32,690 nt of DNA from Thiohalobacter sp. (GCA_026984515.1 JALSRZ010000171.1:1-32690); one strand, 5' to 3'; shown: positions 8,645-17,693, counted from the first letter of the stretch. Numbers and translations: made by a program. The notes: a model not told the origin generated them from the sequence alone.

Positions 8645-9388
8645 CTATTGATTCTGGTTCTGGTTCTGGTTCATGTCCAGGATCCGCTGCGCGTCCTGCG
8701 CCAGGTCATCCATGCCCATTTTTGTATAGGCCTGTACCAGTACCTGCAGTGCCGTCCGGGCGGACGGTGTGCGCTGGTAGTTTTCGATGACGTACTTGGC
8801 CCGGTTGGCTGCGGCCACCCAGGCGCCGCGTTTCATGTAATAGTAGGCAACGTTGATCTCGTACTTCGCCAGCATGTTGTGCAGGTACACCAGCCGTTTT
8901 TTGGCATCCGGCGTGTAGCGGCTGTCAGGGAATTTCTTGACCAGCTGGGTGAAATCATTGAATGAATCCCGCAGGGCGCGGGTATCGCGTTCGGACGGTT
9001 CGCGCGGTGACAGCCGGTCGATGATGTTGGCGCCGCGGGTATAGTTGGCCAGACCTTTCAGGTAGTAGGCATAATCCAGGTGCGGGTTGCCGGGGTTATT
9101 ATTGATAAAGCGGTCAGCGGTCGCAATGGAAGAGTCCGGCTCGTCAAACTTGTAGTAGGCATACGCGATCTCCAGCTGCGCCTGCTGGGCGTACTTGCCA
9201 AACGGGAAACGCGCTTCCAGCCTTTCGAAGGTATTGATGGCCGTTTCGTAGTCCCCCGCGTTCAGCGCCTGCTTGGCGCGGTTATACAGTTCATTGGCCG
9301 ATAGCTGGTCCAGTTCGTCCTGGCCGTTGGTGGCGCAGCCAAAGGTGAATAAAGCTGCCAATAAAGGTATAAAAGGTAACCAGCGCAT
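8645..9388 (-). CDS. bamD: Outer membrane assembly lipoprotein BamD (ComL/YfiO)
   Basis: Essential lipoprotein of the BAM complex that inserts beta-barrel proteins in the outer membrane. 247 residues. A lipoprotein signal (MRWLPFIPLLAALFTFGC) places the acylated Cys at 18. The lipobox TFGC is atypical because -3 is Thr rather than Leu. Five TPR-like repeats follow, with the family pattern RFPFGKYAQQAQLEIAYAYY, then GNPHLDYAYYLKGL, and YTPDAKKRLVYLHNMLAKYE. The C-terminus ends in (Asn-Gln)4 encoded by a hexanucleotide tract. The start is the ATG at 9386-9388; the longer upstream frame would put a charged extension before the signal peptide. It is divergent from rluD, as in E. coli. Confidence 0.95.
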   Translation of the reverse strand: MRWLPFIPLLAALFTFGCATNGQDELDQLSANELYNRAKQALNAGDYETAINTFERLEARFPFGKYAQQAQLEIAYAYYKFDEPDSSIATADRFINNNPGNPHLDYAYYLKGLANYTRGANIIDRLSPREPSERDTRALRDSFNDFTQLVKKFPDSRYTPDAKKRLVYLHNMLAKYEINVAYYYMKRGAWVAAANRAKYVIENYQRTPSARTALQVLVQAYTKMGMDDLAQDAQRILDMNQNQNQNQ

Positions 9389-9423
9389 AAGCCTGCCTGT
9401 CCGGGGGCAATCGAGAGAGTGAA

Positions 9424-9452
9424 ATTGTAAAGCGGCTTGCCCCCCGTGGCCA
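9424..9452 (-). promoter_or_regulatory. Sigma-70-type promoter for bamD
   Basis: On the minus strand TGGCCA (9447-9452) and TACAAT (9424-9429) are separated by 17 bp, about 36 bp upstream of the bamD start in the 73-bp gap with rluD. The -10 box matches consensus in five of six positions and the -35 in four. Confidence 0.5.
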
Positions 9453-9461
9453 CCGGATTCC

Positions 9462-10409
9462 ATGCAAGAGACGATTCAACTGGAAGGACAGATACCCCCG
9501 GTGCTGGCCGGACGCCGCCTGGACCAGGCCCTGGCGGAGCTGTTCCCGGAATATTCCCGCAGCCGGCTCCAGCAGTGGATCAAGGCCGGCAAGGTGTTGC
9601 TGGACCGGCAGCCGGCGGTTGCCAAATACCGGGTGACAGGTGGCGAGCGGGTGTCGATCCTGGCCGAGCTTGAGCTGGAGACCGGGGTCCAGGCACAGGA
9701 CATTCCGCTGGATATTCAGTACCAGGACGAGCACCTGCTGGTACTGAACAAGCCCGGCGGCCTGGTGGTGCACCCGGCTGCCGGAAACCCGGACGGCACG
9801 CTGCAGAATGCGTTGCTCTTTTATGATCCGCAGCTGGCCGCCTTGCCGCGCGCCGGAATCGTGCACCGGCTGGACAAGGACACCAGTGGCCTGATGGTGG
9901 TGGCGCGCAGCCTGGAGGCGCATCACGCGCTGGTAGGGCAGTTGCAGGCCCGCACGGTACACCGTTCCTACCTGGCCCTGGTACAGCAGGTGTTGACCGC
10001 GGGTGGTACGGTCGATGCGCCCATCGGCCGGCATCCACGTGATCGCCTGCGCATGGCCGTGGTGGAATCCGGCAAGCCGGCGGTCAGTCACTACCGGGTG
10101 CTGGAACGGTTCCCCGCGCACACGCTGGTGCAGGTGCGCCTGGAAACCGGCCGTACCCACCAGATCCGGGTGCACATGGCGCATATTCACTGCCCGCTGG
10201 TGGGTGACCCGCTGTATGGGGGGCGTTTGCGGATACCGCGCGCTGCGTCGCCCGCCGTGCAGGATGCGATTCGTGGTTTTCACCGCCAGGCGCTGCATGC
10301 TGCGCGCCTGGAGTTCGTTCACCCGGCCAGTGGTGAAGCGGTTGGCTGGGAAGTGGAACCGCCGGAGGATTTCAGCACCCTGCTTGAAGTGCTGAGAACG
10401 GAGGCATGA
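9462..10409 (+). CDS. rluD: 23S rRNA pseudouridine synthase RluD
   Basis: Converts uridines in helix 69 of 23S rRNA (1911, 1915, 1917 in E. coli) to pseudouridine. 315 residues (E. coli 326). The N-terminal S4 RNA-binding domain covers about 18-75 ([20 protein letters not shown]). The RluA-type catalytic domain has [12 protein letters not shown] and the catalytic Asp138 in [10 protein letters not shown]. The C-terminal [24 protein letters not shown] is typical. The position between bamD and pgeF matches the E. coli order and favours RluD over RluC. The stop overlaps the pgeF start as ATGA. Confidence 0.95.
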   Translation: MQETIQLEGQIPPVLAGRRLDQALAELFPEYSRSRLQQWIKAGKVLLDRQPAVAKYRVTGGERVSILAELELETGVQAQDIPLDIQYQDEHLLVLNKPGGLVVHPAAGNPDGTLQNALLFYDPQLAALPRAGIVHRLDKDTSGLMVVARSLEAHHALVGQLQARTVHRSYLALVQQVLTAGGTVDAPIGRHPRDRLRMAVVESGKPAVSHYRVLERFPAHTLVQVRLETGRTHQIRVHMAHIHCPLVGDPLYGGRLRIPRAASPAVQDAIRGFHRQALHAARLEFVHPASGEAVGWEVEPPEDFSTLLEVLRTEA

Positions 10410-11134
10410 TATACCCGGACTGGCCTGCGCCTGCGACCGTCAAAGCGGCGACAACGACACGGCAGGGCGGCCTCAGCAAGCCTCCCCGGGAGCACTTCAA
10501 CCTGGCCGGGCACGTGGGCGACGAGCCGGGCGCTGTGCGGCGCAACCGCGATCTGCTCATGCAGCGTTTACAGTTGCCCGCCGCACCGGTCTGGCTGGAG
10601 CAGGTGCACGCGGACGCAGTGGTTGATATCACCTGTTGTGGCGAGTGTCCGAGCGCCGATGCCGGGTTCAGCAACCAGGCCGGGTACGTTTGCGCCGTGT
10701 TGACGGCGGACTGTCTGCCAGTGCTGTTCTGTGACCGGGCCGGCACCCGGGTGGCTGCCGCGCACGCCGGCTGGCGCGGGCTTGCCGCCGGTATACTGGA
10801 AAGCACGGTGGCGGCGCTGGACAGCGAGCCGGCGCAGCTACTGGCCTGGCTGGGACCCGCGATCGGGCCATCGGCGTTCGAGGTCGGCGACGAGGTTCGC
10901 CAGGCCTTTGTCGACCGGCACGCGCAGACTGCCGGAGCGTTCAGCGCCGCCCCGGACGGTCGCTGGCTGGCTGACCTGTACCGGCTGGCCCGCATCCGTC
11001 TGCAGGCCAGCGGTGTAACCACAGTATACGGCGGTGGCTGGTGTACTTTCCGTGACCGGGAACGCTTTTATTCGTACCGGCGCGATGGTGTCACGGGACG
11101 CATGGCATCCCTGGTCTGGCTGGAACCACCCTGA
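10406..11134 (+). CDS. pgeF: Peptidoglycan editing factor PgeF / YfiH (DUF152, multicopper-oxidoreductase-like)
   Basis: YfiH-family protein of 242 residues. Members have been described as purine nucleoside phosphorylase/adenosine deaminase-like enzymes, and in E. coli as a factor preventing wrong amino acids in peptidoglycan. The zinc/catalytic residues are visible: His68 in WLEQVHAD, Cys103 in [11 protein letters not shown] and His120 in [23 protein letters not shown] and the C-terminal [20 protein letters not shown] also match the family. The ATG overlaps the rluD stop, so translation is probably coupled. The E. coli order rluD-yfiH-clpB is kept here, but three genes lie between pgeF and clpB. 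Confidence 0.92.
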   Translation: MIYPDWPAPATVKAATTTRQGGLSKPPREHFNLAGHVGDEPGAVRRNRDLLMQRLQLPAAPVWLEQVHADAVVDITCCGECPSADAGFSNQAGYVCAVLTADCLPVLFCDRAGTRVAAAHAGWRGLAAGILESTVAALDSEPAQLLAWLGPAIGPSAFEVGDEVRQAFVDRHAQTAGAFSAAPDGRWLADLYRLARIRLQASGVTTVYGGGWCTFRDRERFYSYRRDGVTGRMASLVWLEPP

Positions 11135-11242
11135 ACGCCCCGCGGGAGCAGCCCCGACTTTCGCGCCGAAGATCGACACGCCTGCTGCAAACAATCGATA
11201 CCTTCCGGAATCATGAACTCGTGTAAGATTAAAGGGATGGCT

Positions 11243-11299
11243 GATCAACCGCGTCATTGCAAGTGCCGCGCTCACAATGACCCGGATTCCGGGTTGATC
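11243..11299. repeat. Nested inverted repeat upstream of the ZIP transporter
   Basis: Outer arms GATCAACC (11243-11250) and GGTTGATC (11292-11299) enclose arms GTCATTG (11253-11259) and CAATGAC (11275-11281), then a small palindrome CCCGGATTCCGGG (11281-11293). The GTCATTGC core resembles common bacterial palindromic repeats. It contains no ORF and no T-run. Confidence 0.55.
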
Positions 11300-11309
11300 G
11301 TAGCTGTCC

Positions 11310-11337
11310 TGGATACTCCCGGCTTTGCCGGAATGGA
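11310..11337. repeat. Degenerate CCGGC-hairpin unit next to the ZIP ribosome site
   Basis: TGGATACTCCCGGC-TTT-GCCGGAATGGA is a degenerate member of the hairpin family seen at 13230-13297 and 25670-25694. Its last bases form part of the GGAG (11335-11338) that serves as the likely ribosome site for the ZIP gene. Confidence 0.45.
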
Positions 11338-11349
11338 GTTTTTACTGGC

Positions 11350-12132
11350 ATGACACTATTGTCCTGGATTCTGCTGTTCTCCCTGCTGGGGGGCGTGCTC
11401 AGCGTCGTTGCGGCGGCGGTATTTCTGTTGTTGCCGGAGGCGTTGCGCACCCGGCTGCTGCCGCACGCGGTCAGTTTTGCGATCGGTGCCCTGCTGGGGG
11501 CGGCCCTGCTGGGGCTGTTGCCGCATGCGCTGGAAGCGCTGGGAGGCAACAACTTCCACAATATCAGCGCTACGCTGTTACTGGGTCTGTTCGGGTTTTT
11601 CCTGCTGGAAAAACTGGTGCTGTGGCGGCACTGCCACCACGAAAGCTGTGAAGTCCACATGCCTGAACACGGTGACCACCACCCGGCGGCCGGCACCCTG
11701 ATCCTGATCGGCGATGGTATCCACAACTTCATCGATGGTGTTCTGATCGCCGCAGCGTTTCTCACCGATGTGCACCTGGGCATCGTTACCAGTCTGGCGG
11801 TCGCCGCGCACGAAATTCCGCAGGAAGTGGGCGACTTCGCCGTATTGCTGCACAGCGGGTTCAGTACCGGCAAGGCCTTTGTATTCAACCTGCTGTCGAG
11901 TCTCGCCACCGTCGTTGGTGCTGTGCTGGCCTATTACGGCTTCAAGAACCTGGAGCCCGTGCTGCCGTATATCCTGGCCATCGCGGCGTCCAGTTTCATC
12001 TACGTGGCCGTGGCAGACCTGATACCGGGCCTGCACAAGCGTGTGGAATTCAGTGCTACGATCAAACAGGTATTGCTGATCGGCGCCGGGGTCAGCCTGA
12101 TCTACCTGACCCACGCCACGTTGCATAACTGA
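11350..12132 (+). CDS. ZIP-family divalent metal transporter
   Basis: Inner-membrane ZIP-family metal transporter, 260 residues with about eight hydrophobic segments. The helix IV metal-site signature is HNFIDG (125-130) and the helix V signature AHEIPQE (153-159). Between helices III and IV is a His-rich loop (RHCHHESCEVHMPEHGDHH, 93-111), as in zinc and iron transporters of this family. Substrate cannot be told from sequence; zinc is the most common. GGAG lies 11 nt before the ATG, partly within a repeat unit. A 30-bp gap to the GcvR-like gene suggests cotranscription with it and def. It interrupts the pgeF-clpB neighbourhood known from E. coli. Confidence 0.9.
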   Translation: MTLLSWILLFSLLGGVLSVVAAAVFLLLPEALRTRLLPHAVSFAIGALLGAALLGLLPHALEALGGNNFHNISATLLLGLFGFFLLEKLVLWRHCHHESCEVHMPEHGDHHPAAGTLILIGDGIHNFIDGVLIAAAFLTDVHLGIVTSLAVAAHEIPQEVGDFAVLLHSGFSTGKAFVFNLLSSLATVVGAVLAYYGFKNLEPVLPYILAIAASSFIYVAVADLIPGLHKRVEFSATIKQVLLIGAGVSLIYLTHATLHN

Positions 12133-12162
12133 AGCGGGTCGACCTGAAAAGGGGAGTAAACC

Positions 12163-12681
12163 ATGTTGAACTGGTACATGTTGACGCTGGTGGGCAAAGA
12201 CCGGCCCGGCATCGTGGCGCGGGTAACGACCACGCTGTTCGAGGCCGGCTGTAACCTGGGCGAAACATCCATGATCCGCCTGGGCAGGAACTTTACCGTC
12301 ATGATGATGGTGCAGGGGCGTGATGCTGATCGTCTGCGCGGTGCCCTGCAGCCCGTGGTCGATGAGCTGCAACTGACCCTGCATATCGATGCCATTGAGC
12401 CGGGCCTGCATCAACGTCTGGTCCCGGATGTCTGTATCCGGGTACACGGTGCGGATCGTGCCGGTATCGTGTCACAGGTCACCAGCCGGGCGGAACAGGC
12501 GGGCCTGAATATTCTCGACCTGGAATCGGACGTGGGCGGTACCGAGGCTGAACCGATCTATATCCTGCAGATCGAGGGCGTCGCTGCACAGGGCGTGGAT
12601 GCCATCCGCGCTGCACTCGCGCCCCTGCAGTCTGACGGCGTCAAGGTCTACGTGCATGCCATCGACACGCTCATTGGGTGA
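12163..12681 (+). CDS. GcvR-like protein with two ACT domains
   Basis: 172-residue protein composed of two ACT domains (about 5-80 and 90-165). Each opens with the ligand-loop pattern: GKDRPGIVARV and GADRAGIVSQV. The layout matches GcvR, the accessory repressor of the glycine cleavage operon that acts by binding GcvA in E. coli. No gcvA is seen here, so the target is unknown and a general amino-acid-sensing role is as likely. A strong GGGGAG ribosome site precedes the ATG. Its stop is 3 nt before the TTG start of def. Confidence 0.85.
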   Translation: MLNWYMLTLVGKDRPGIVARVTTTLFEAGCNLGETSMIRLGRNFTVMMMVQGRDADRLRGALQPVVDELQLTLHIDAIEPGLHQRLVPDVCIRVHGADRAGIVSQVTSRAEQAGLNILDLESDVGGTEAEPIYILQIEGVAAQGVDAIRAALAPLQSDGVKVYVHAIDTLIG

Positions 12682-12684
12682 AGC

Positions 12685-13188
12685 TTGACGATCCGCGACA
12701 TTCTCACCTACCCGGACGAGCGGCTGCGGCAGGTTTCCGGGCCGGTGGTGCAGTTTGATGCCGCCCTGCAGGCGAACATCGACGATCTCGAGGAGACGCG
12801 GCTTGCGGGCCCCGCTGCGGTGGGTATCGCGGCGCCGCAGATCGGCTGGTTCCAGCGTGTGGTCATCGTGGACGTGTCGGGCCGTAAAAAGACGCGTAGC
12901 CACGGTCACCTGGTCCTGATCAACCCGGAAATCACCGAATGGGAAGGTTTTGTGCTGGGCCGGGAGGGCTGTCTTTCCGTCCCTGATTACACCGGCAATG
13001 TCGTGCGCGCCGAGCGTATTCAGCTGCATGCCCTTGATCGGGAAGGGAAAGAACAGTCCTTCGAGATGGAAGGATTTGAAGCCCGCGCTGTCCAGCACGA
13101 AATGGACCATCTGGACGGCCTGCTGTTCCTGGACCGGCTGGTCAGTCGCCGCCAGGATCTGTTCCAGCGCAAGGTATACAAGGAATAA
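12685..13188 (+). CDS. def: Peptide deformylase
   Basis: Removes the formyl group from the N-terminal Met of new proteins. 167 residues. Motif 1 is AVGIAAPQ (45-52), where the first Gly of the usual GxGxAAxQ is Ala. Motif 2 EGCLSVP has metal ligand Cys96. Motif 3 QHEMDHLDG supplies His138, Glu139 and His142. The start appears to be TTG at 12685, 3 nt after the previous stop, with GGGTGA as ribosome site inside the upstream gene. There is no fmt partner here, so this may be one of several deformylase paralogs. The Ala substitution in motif 1 is mild and activity is still expected. Confidence 0.92.
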   Translation: MTIRDILTYPDERLRQVSGPVVQFDAALQANIDDLEETRLAGPAAVGIAAPQIGWFQRVVIVDVSGRKKTRSHGHLVLINPEITEWEGFVLGREGCLSVPDYTGNVVRAERIQLHALDREGKEQSFEMEGFEARAVQHEMDHLDGLLFLDRLVSRRQDLFQRKVYKE

Positions 13189-13196
13189 CACAGCAT

Positions 13197-13320
13197 CCGT
13201 CCATAAACGGAAGGTTCTCCTCTGTCCGGTCATCCCGGCGCTGGCCGGAGTCCAGGGGTTTCAGGCACTTGCTGGATTCCGGCCTGCGCCGGGATGATGG
13301 AATTGCAGATTTATGGACGG
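13197..13320. repeat. 124-bp nested inverted repeat between def and clpB
   Basis: Perfect 11-bp outer arms CCGTCCATAAA (13197-13207) and TTTATGGACGG (13310-13320) enclose two hairpin units in inverted orientation (13230-13254 and 13273-13297). Each unit has the form TCATYCCGGC-loop-GCCGGARTCCA. Related single units lie at 25670-25694 and 11310-11337. It has no ORF. It sits directly upstream of the clpB heat-shock promoter. It resembles a BIME or MITE-type palindromic element. Confidence 0.75.
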
Positions 13321-13338
13321 GGACTACCTGGTGGAGCC

Positions 13339-13367
13339 CTTGAAATCCGACTCCTTTCCACCCATAT
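13339..13367 (+). promoter_or_regulatory. Sigma-32 (heat-shock) promoter for clpB
   Basis: CTTGAAA (13339-13345), a 15-bp spacer and CCCATAT (13361-13367) match the sigma-32 consensus (CTTGAAA, spacer about 11-16, CCCATNT) nearly perfectly. Transcription would start near 13375, giving a leader of about 33 nt before clpB. Confidence 0.8.
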
Positions 13368-13407
13368 AGCGGCTAAGTGAATTACTTTTTCGGGGAGACT
13401 CCTTGTC

Positions 13408-16005
13408 ATGCGGATGGATAAACTGACCTCAAAGTTCCAGATGGCGCTGGCGGATGCGCAAAGCCTGGCGGTGGGCCGTGACCACAACTACATTGAACCG
13501 GTGCACGTCATGGTGGCCCTGCTGGACCAGGAAGGTGGCAGCGTGCGCCACCTGCTGACGCAGGCCAACGTCAATATCAACATGTTGCGCTCTCATCTCG
13601 GCGAGCAGCTGGACCACCTGCCGGTGGTGGAGGGCACCGCGGGCGATGTGCATATCTCCAATGACCTGACCCGCCTGCTGAACCTGACCGACAAGCTGGC
13701 GCAGCAGCGCAAGGACCAGTACATCTCGTCCGAACTGTTTGTGCTGGCGGCGGTAGAAGACAAGGGCCGGCTGGGTGAGGCGCTGCGCCAGGCCGGCGCG
13801 GGCAAGGAAGCGATCGAAAAAGCCATCGACAATGTGCGCGGTGGCCAGAACGTCGACGATCCGAATGCCGAAGACCAGCGCCAGGCGCTGGAAAAATACA
13901 CCATCGACCTCACCGAGCGCGCCGAGCAGGGCAAGCTGGATCCGGTCATCGGTCGTGACGACGAAATCCGCCGTACCGTCCAGGTGCTGCAGCGCCGCAC
14001 CAAGAACAACCCGGTGCTGATCGGTGAACCCGGCGTGGGCAAGACCGCTATTGTCGAAGGCCTCGCCCAGCGCATTGTCAACGGTGAAGTGCCGGAAGGC
14101 ATCAAGGGCAAGCGCCTGCTGAGCCTCGATATGGGCTCGCTGATCGCGGGCGCCAAGTTCCGTGGTGAATTCGAGGAGCGGCTGAAAGCGGTGCTCCATG
14201 ACCTGTCCAGGCAGGAAGGCCAGATCATCCTGTTCATCGACGAACTGCATACGATGGTCGGCGCCGGCAAGGCGGAAGGTGCCATGGATGCGGGCAATAT
14301 GCTGAAACCGGCGCTGGCCCGTGGTGAGCTGCACTGTGTGGGTGCCACCACGCTGGATGAATACCGCCAGTACATCGAGAAGGATGCCGCGCTGGAACGG
14401 CGTTTCCAGAAAGTGCTGGTCGACGAGCCCAGTGTCGAGGACACCATTGCCATCCTGCGTGGTCTGAAGGAGCGCTACGAGGTGCACCACGGGGTCGATA
14501 TCACCGACCCGGCGATCGTGGCCGCCGCGACGCTTTCCACCCGCTACATCACCGACCGGCAGCTGCCGGACAAGGCCATCGACCTGATCGATGAGGCGGC
14601 CAGCCGTATCCGTATGGAAATCGATTCCAAGCCGGAGGTCATGGACCGCCTGGAACGGCGCCTGATCCAGCTGAAAATCGAGCGCGAGGCCCTGAACAAG
14701 GAAAGCGACGAGGCGTCGGTCAAGCGGCTGGAGAACCTGCAGGAAGAAATCGACTCGCTGGAGCGCGAGTATTCCGACCTGGAGGAAATCTGGAAAGCGG
14801 AAAAAGCCGCGGTGCAGGGATCTTCGCATGTGAAGGAAGAGCTGGAACGCGCACGCAAGGAACTGGAAACCGCCCAGCGTGCCGGTGACCTGGCGCGAGC
14901 CGGCGAGTTGCAGTACGGGCGTATCCCGGAGCTGGAGAAGCAGCTGGATATGGCTTCGCAGGCCGAGATGCAGGAGATGAAACTGCTGCGCAACAAGGTC
15001 ACCGAAGAGGAAATTGCCGAGGTGGTGGCCAAATGGACAGGTATCCCGGTATCCAAAATGCTCGAGGGCGAGCGCGACAAGCTGTTGCGCATGGAGCAGG
15101 AAATCGGCCGACGGGTGGTCGGGCAGGAGGAAGCGGTCAAGGCGGTTTCCGATGCCATACGCCGCTCACGCGCCGGCCTGTCCGACCCGGCACGTCCCAA
15201 TGGTTCGTTCCTGTTCCTGGGCCCGACCGGTGTGGGCAAGACCGAGCTGACCAAGGCGCTGGCTGAATTCCTGTTCGATACGGAAGAAGCCATGGTGCGC
15301 ATCGATATGTCCGAGTTCATGGAAAAACACTCGGTGGCACGCCTGATTGGTGCGCCCCCGGGCTACGTTGGCTACGAGGAGGGCGGCTACCTGACCGAAG
15401 CGGTGCGGCGCAAACCCTACTCGGTGATCCTGATGGACGAGGTCGAAAAGGCGCACCCGGATGTGTTCAATGTGCTGCTGCAGGTGCTGGACGACGGTCG
15501 CCTGACCGACGGTCAGGGGCGCACGGTCGATTTCCGAAATACCGTCATTGTTATGACGTCCAACCTGGGCAGCCAGCAGATCCAGGAGCTGGCCGGTGAG
15601 GAGAACTACGAGCGCATGAAGCGTGAGGTGATGGAAGTGGTTGGAGGGCATTTCCGGCCGGAATTCATCAACCGTATCGACGAGGCCGTGGTCTTCCACC
15701 CGCTGGGACGCGAACAGATCCGCGCCATTGCCAACCTGCAGATCGATTACCTGCGCAAACGGCTGGCAGAACGCGAACTGGGCCTGAAGCTGTCCGACGC
15801 GGTGCTCGACAAGCTCGGGGAAGCCGGTTTCGACCCGGTGTACGGGGCCAGGCCACTCAAGCGGGCGATCCAGCAACAGCTGGAAAATCCGCTGGCGCAG
15901 GAAATCCTGGCCGGGCATTTCCACCCCGGACAGGTGGTCGAGATCAGCCTGGAAGGCGACCGGCTGCGCTTCACGGCCGGCAGCGAACAGGCCAGTGCTG
16001 CCTGA
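13408..16005 (+). CDS. clpB: ATP-dependent disaggregase ClpB
   Basis: Hexameric AAA+ chaperone that extracts proteins from aggregates together with DnaK. 865 residues (E. coli 857). The N-terminal Clp domain is followed by NBD1 with Walker A GEPGVGKT at about 205-212. The coiled-coil middle domain is at about 410-530 (rich in Glu/Arg/Leu), and NBD2 has Walker A GPTGVGKT at about 605-612. The start [19 protein letters not shown] aligns with E. coli MRLDRL, and GGGGAG lies upstream. A sigma-32-type promoter precedes it and a strong terminator follows, so it is probably a single-gene heat-shock unit. Confidence 0.98.
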   Translation: MRMDKLTSKFQMALADAQSLAVGRDHNYIEPVHVMVALLDQEGGSVRHLLTQANVNINMLRSHLGEQLDHLPVVEGTAGDVHISNDLTRLLNLTDKLAQQRKDQYISSELFVLAAVEDKGRLGEALRQAGAGKEAIEKAIDNVRGGQNVDDPNAEDQRQALEKYTIDLTERAEQGKLDPVIGRDDEIRRTVQVLQRRTKNNPVLIGEPGVGKTAIVEGLAQRIVNGEVPEGIKGKRLLSLDMGSLIAGAKFRGEFEERLKAVLHDLSRQEGQIILFIDELHTMVGAGKAEGAMDAGNMLKPALARGELHCVGATTLDEYRQYIEKDAALERRFQKVLVDEPSVEDTIAILRGLKERYEVHHGVDITDPAIVAAATLSTRYITDRQLPDKAIDLIDEAASRIRMEIDSKPEVMDRLERRLIQLKIEREALNKESDEASVKRLENLQEEIDSLEREYSDLEEIWKAEKAAVQGSSHVKEELERARKELETAQRAGDLARAGELQYGRIPELEKQLDMASQAEMQEMKLLRNKVTEEEIAEVVAKWTGIPVSKMLEGERDKLLRMEQEIGRRVVGQEEAVKAVSDAIRRSRAGLSDPARPNGSFLFLGPTGVGKTELTKALAEFLFDTEEAMVRIDMSEFMEKHSVARLIGAPPGYVGYEEGGYLTEAVRRKPYSVILMDEVEKAHPDVFNVLLQVLDDGRLTDGQGRTVDFRNTVIVMTSNLGSQQIQELAGEENYERMKREVMEVVGGHFRPEFINRIDEAVVFHPLGREQIRAIANLQIDYLRKRLAERELGLKLSDAVLDKLGEAGFDPVYGARPLKRAIQQQLENPLAQEILAGHFHPGQVVEISLEGDRLRFTAGSEQASAA

Positions 16006-16030
16006 AAAGGCTTGCATTTCAACGGCAAAA

Positions 16031-16055
16031 GGCGGGCTTGGGCCCGCCTTTTTTT
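16031..16055 (+). terminator. Intrinsic terminator of clpB
   Basis: A hairpin GGCGGGC-TTGG-GCCCGCC, with flanking AA/TT pairs extending the stem, is followed by seven Ts. It lies about 25 nt after the clpB stop codon. Confidence 0.95.
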
Positions 16056-16155
16056 ATCGCTGCAGGGTATTTCGGCTTGAAGCCACGAAGGGTAATCCGT
16101 AGTATGGGCCGGTCTTTGGCGTCAGCCAGGCCATAATAAAACAGGAGGAGGAGTA

Positions 16156-16776
16156 ATGGTTCCAAAGAAAGCCCTCTGGGCACTGGTCATCGGTTCCCTT
16201 GCCTTGCTGGCAAGCCCTGTGTTTGCTGCAAAGGGGTTCAGTTACAGCTATCTGGATGCCGGTTACGAGTACACCGACATCGACGACAGTGATAATGGTT
16301 CTGATTTCAAACTGGGTGCAATCAACGCCTCTTTCGACACGTTTACCTATGTGGCGCTGCGCGCCGGCTTCAAGCGCGGCAAGCTGGAGGATCTCCCGAA
16401 GAAAAACGGGGTAGACAAGGCCGACCCGGATTATACCGAGTTTCAGGCGGGTGCAGCAGGGCACTATCCGCTGATGAAAAAACGACTCGATGTGATTGTC
16501 GGCGCAAACTGGTTCTTCAACAGCATTAACAGCAGTTCCCGTGGTGTAGGTTCCAAGAGCGACGGCGGCTACATCATTGACGGGAGTCTTCGTCTCAACG
16601 CACTGAAGTGGCTGGAGCTGGAACTCGGTGGTGAACACCGCTCCGGTGACATGGACGACGATGTACTGGTGGTCGGATCACGCTTCAAGGTCTGGAAAAA
16701 GCTGTGGGTCAATCTCAAGACCAAACAGCTGGGCGATAACGACGTCTACTTTGGCGGTATCCGCTGGGATATGTAG
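16156..16776 (+). CDS. Small outer-membrane beta-barrel-type protein, function unknown
   Basis: 206 residues. A signal peptide (MVPKKALWALVIGSLALLAS, cut after PVFA near residue 24) is followed by alternating aromatic and hydrophobic stretches typical of small outer-membrane beta-barrels: FSYSYLDAGYEYTDI, TYVALRAGFKRG, FQAGAAGHYPL, RLDVIVGANWFF, GGYIIDGSLRLN, WLELELGGEHRSG, DDVLVVGSRFKV, LWVNLKTKQLG. The last strand ends YFGGIRWDM, lacking the usual C-terminal Phe. I do not recognise a specific family. A very strong AGGAGGAGG ribosome site and its own terminator suggest a well-expressed single gene. It is not placed in any obvious operon. Confidence 0.75.
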   Translation: MVPKKALWALVIGSLALLASPVFAAKGFSYSYLDAGYEYTDIDDSDNGSDFKLGAINASFDTFTYVALRAGFKRGKLEDLPKKNGVDKADPDYTEFQAGAAGHYPLMKKRLDVIVGANWFFNSINSSSRGVGSKSDGGYIIDGSLRLNALKWLELELGGEHRSGDMDDDVLVVGSRFKVWKKLWVNLKTKQLGDNDVYFGGIRWDM

Positions 16777-16805
16777 TTCACAGCGCCTGCTGAAAGCCGC
16801 TTATG

Positions 16806-16834
16806 AACCCACCGCCGGCCGGTGGGTTTTTTTT
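16806..16834 (+). terminator. Intrinsic terminator of the outer-membrane-type gene
   Basis: Arms AACCCACCG and CGGTGGGTT (9 bp, 5-nt loop CCGGC) are followed by eight Ts counted from the end of the stem. It overlaps the stop codon of the convergent SDR gene and acts on the plus strand only. Confidence 0.93.
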
Positions 16835-17693
16835 ATGGCTGTTCGTCACCCGATATCCTGAGCAATACCCGGTCCAGCGCCCGACTGCTGAGCACCCGCT
16901 TCAGACCGCCGAACAACCAGGTGGGAACAGTTACGTAATAGCGTGGCGTGGGACGTTTACACTCCAGCGCCCTGGTCACCTTGTCGAGCACGGCTTCCGG
17001 TGGCAGGGTAAAGGGTACCGCCGGCCCGTCCTTCAGCAGGCGGCTTTCCATCGCCAGGTAGGCGGCCCGGTGGACGCTGTGTGCGACATCGATGTGTTTT
17101 TTATAGGCCGCGAAGGCATTGGCACGAAAGCGGCTTTCAATCGGGCCAGGCTCGATCAGCACGGCGTGGATGCCGGTTCCCGCCAGCTCCAGGCGCAGCG
17201 TGTCATACAGCCCTTCGAGGGCGTATTTGCTGGCATTGTAGGCGCCCCGGTAGGCCAGCGAGACAAAGCCCAGCACTGAGCTGTTCTGGATGATGCGGCC
17301 TTCACCGGCCTGCCGCATCCAGGGCAGGATCCGGTTGGTCAGTTCCAGGGTGCCGAACACGTTGGTTTCAAACTGGGCGCGGAGTGCCTCGCGTGATAAA
17401 TCCTCCACCGCGCCGGGCTGTCCGAAACCGGCATTGTTGAACAAGCCGTAGATTTTTCCTTCACAGCGGTCAGCCAGTGCCTGTATTGCCCGGTGTATGG
17501 ACTCGGGTTGATCGAGGTCCAGCCGCAGGCATTCAAGGCCTTCCTGCCGCAGGCGTTCGACATCCCCGACCTGCCGTGCACTTGCGATGACCCGGTAGCC
17601 TCGTTTTTTCAACCCGTGTGCCACGCAGTGACCAATACCCGTCGAGCAACCGGTTATAAATACCGTACGCCCTGCATTTTCGTTCTGAAGCAT
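16833..17693 (-). CDS. SDR-family NAD(P)-dependent oxidoreductase
   Basis: Classical short-chain dehydrogenase/reductase, 286 residues. The Rossmann nucleotide-binding motif TGCSTGIG is at 14-21, NNAG at 86-89, the catalytic Asn111, Ser138/Ser139 (NSSVLG) and Tyr152-Lys156 (YNASK). EPGPIESRF follows the active site, and the long C-terminus (about 185-286) is typical of lipid or steroid-like SDRs. The substrate cannot be assigned. The ATG at 17691-17693 is preceded by AAAGGG at good spacing. A longer frame would need a TTG seven codons upstream. It is a single gene, convergent with the outer-membrane-type gene and divergent from pomA. Confidence 0.9.
   Translation of the reverse strand: MLQNENAGRTVFITGCSTGIGHCVAHGLKKRGYRVIASARQVGDVERLRQEGLECLRLDLDQPESIHRAIQALADRCEGKIYGLFNNAGFGQPGAVEDLSREALRAQFETNVFGTLELTNRILPWMRQAGEGRIIQNSSVLGFVSLAYRGAYNASKYALEGLYDTLRLELAGTGIHAVLIEPGPIESRFRANAFAAYKKHIDVAHSVHRAAYLAMESRLLKDGPAVPFTLPPEAVLDKVTRALECKRPTPRYYVTVPTWLFGGLKRVLSSRALDRVLLRISGDEQP

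Noticed and set aside
8648-8671. Phase-variable repeat in bamD
   Set aside because: The unit is six bases, so changes keep the frame, and switching off an essential gene is implausible.
13429-14829. 466-codon minus-strand frame opposite clpB
   Set aside because: Antisense shadow of clpB with no family features and no ribosome site; similar long shadows lie opposite rluD, pilS and the ABC exporter.
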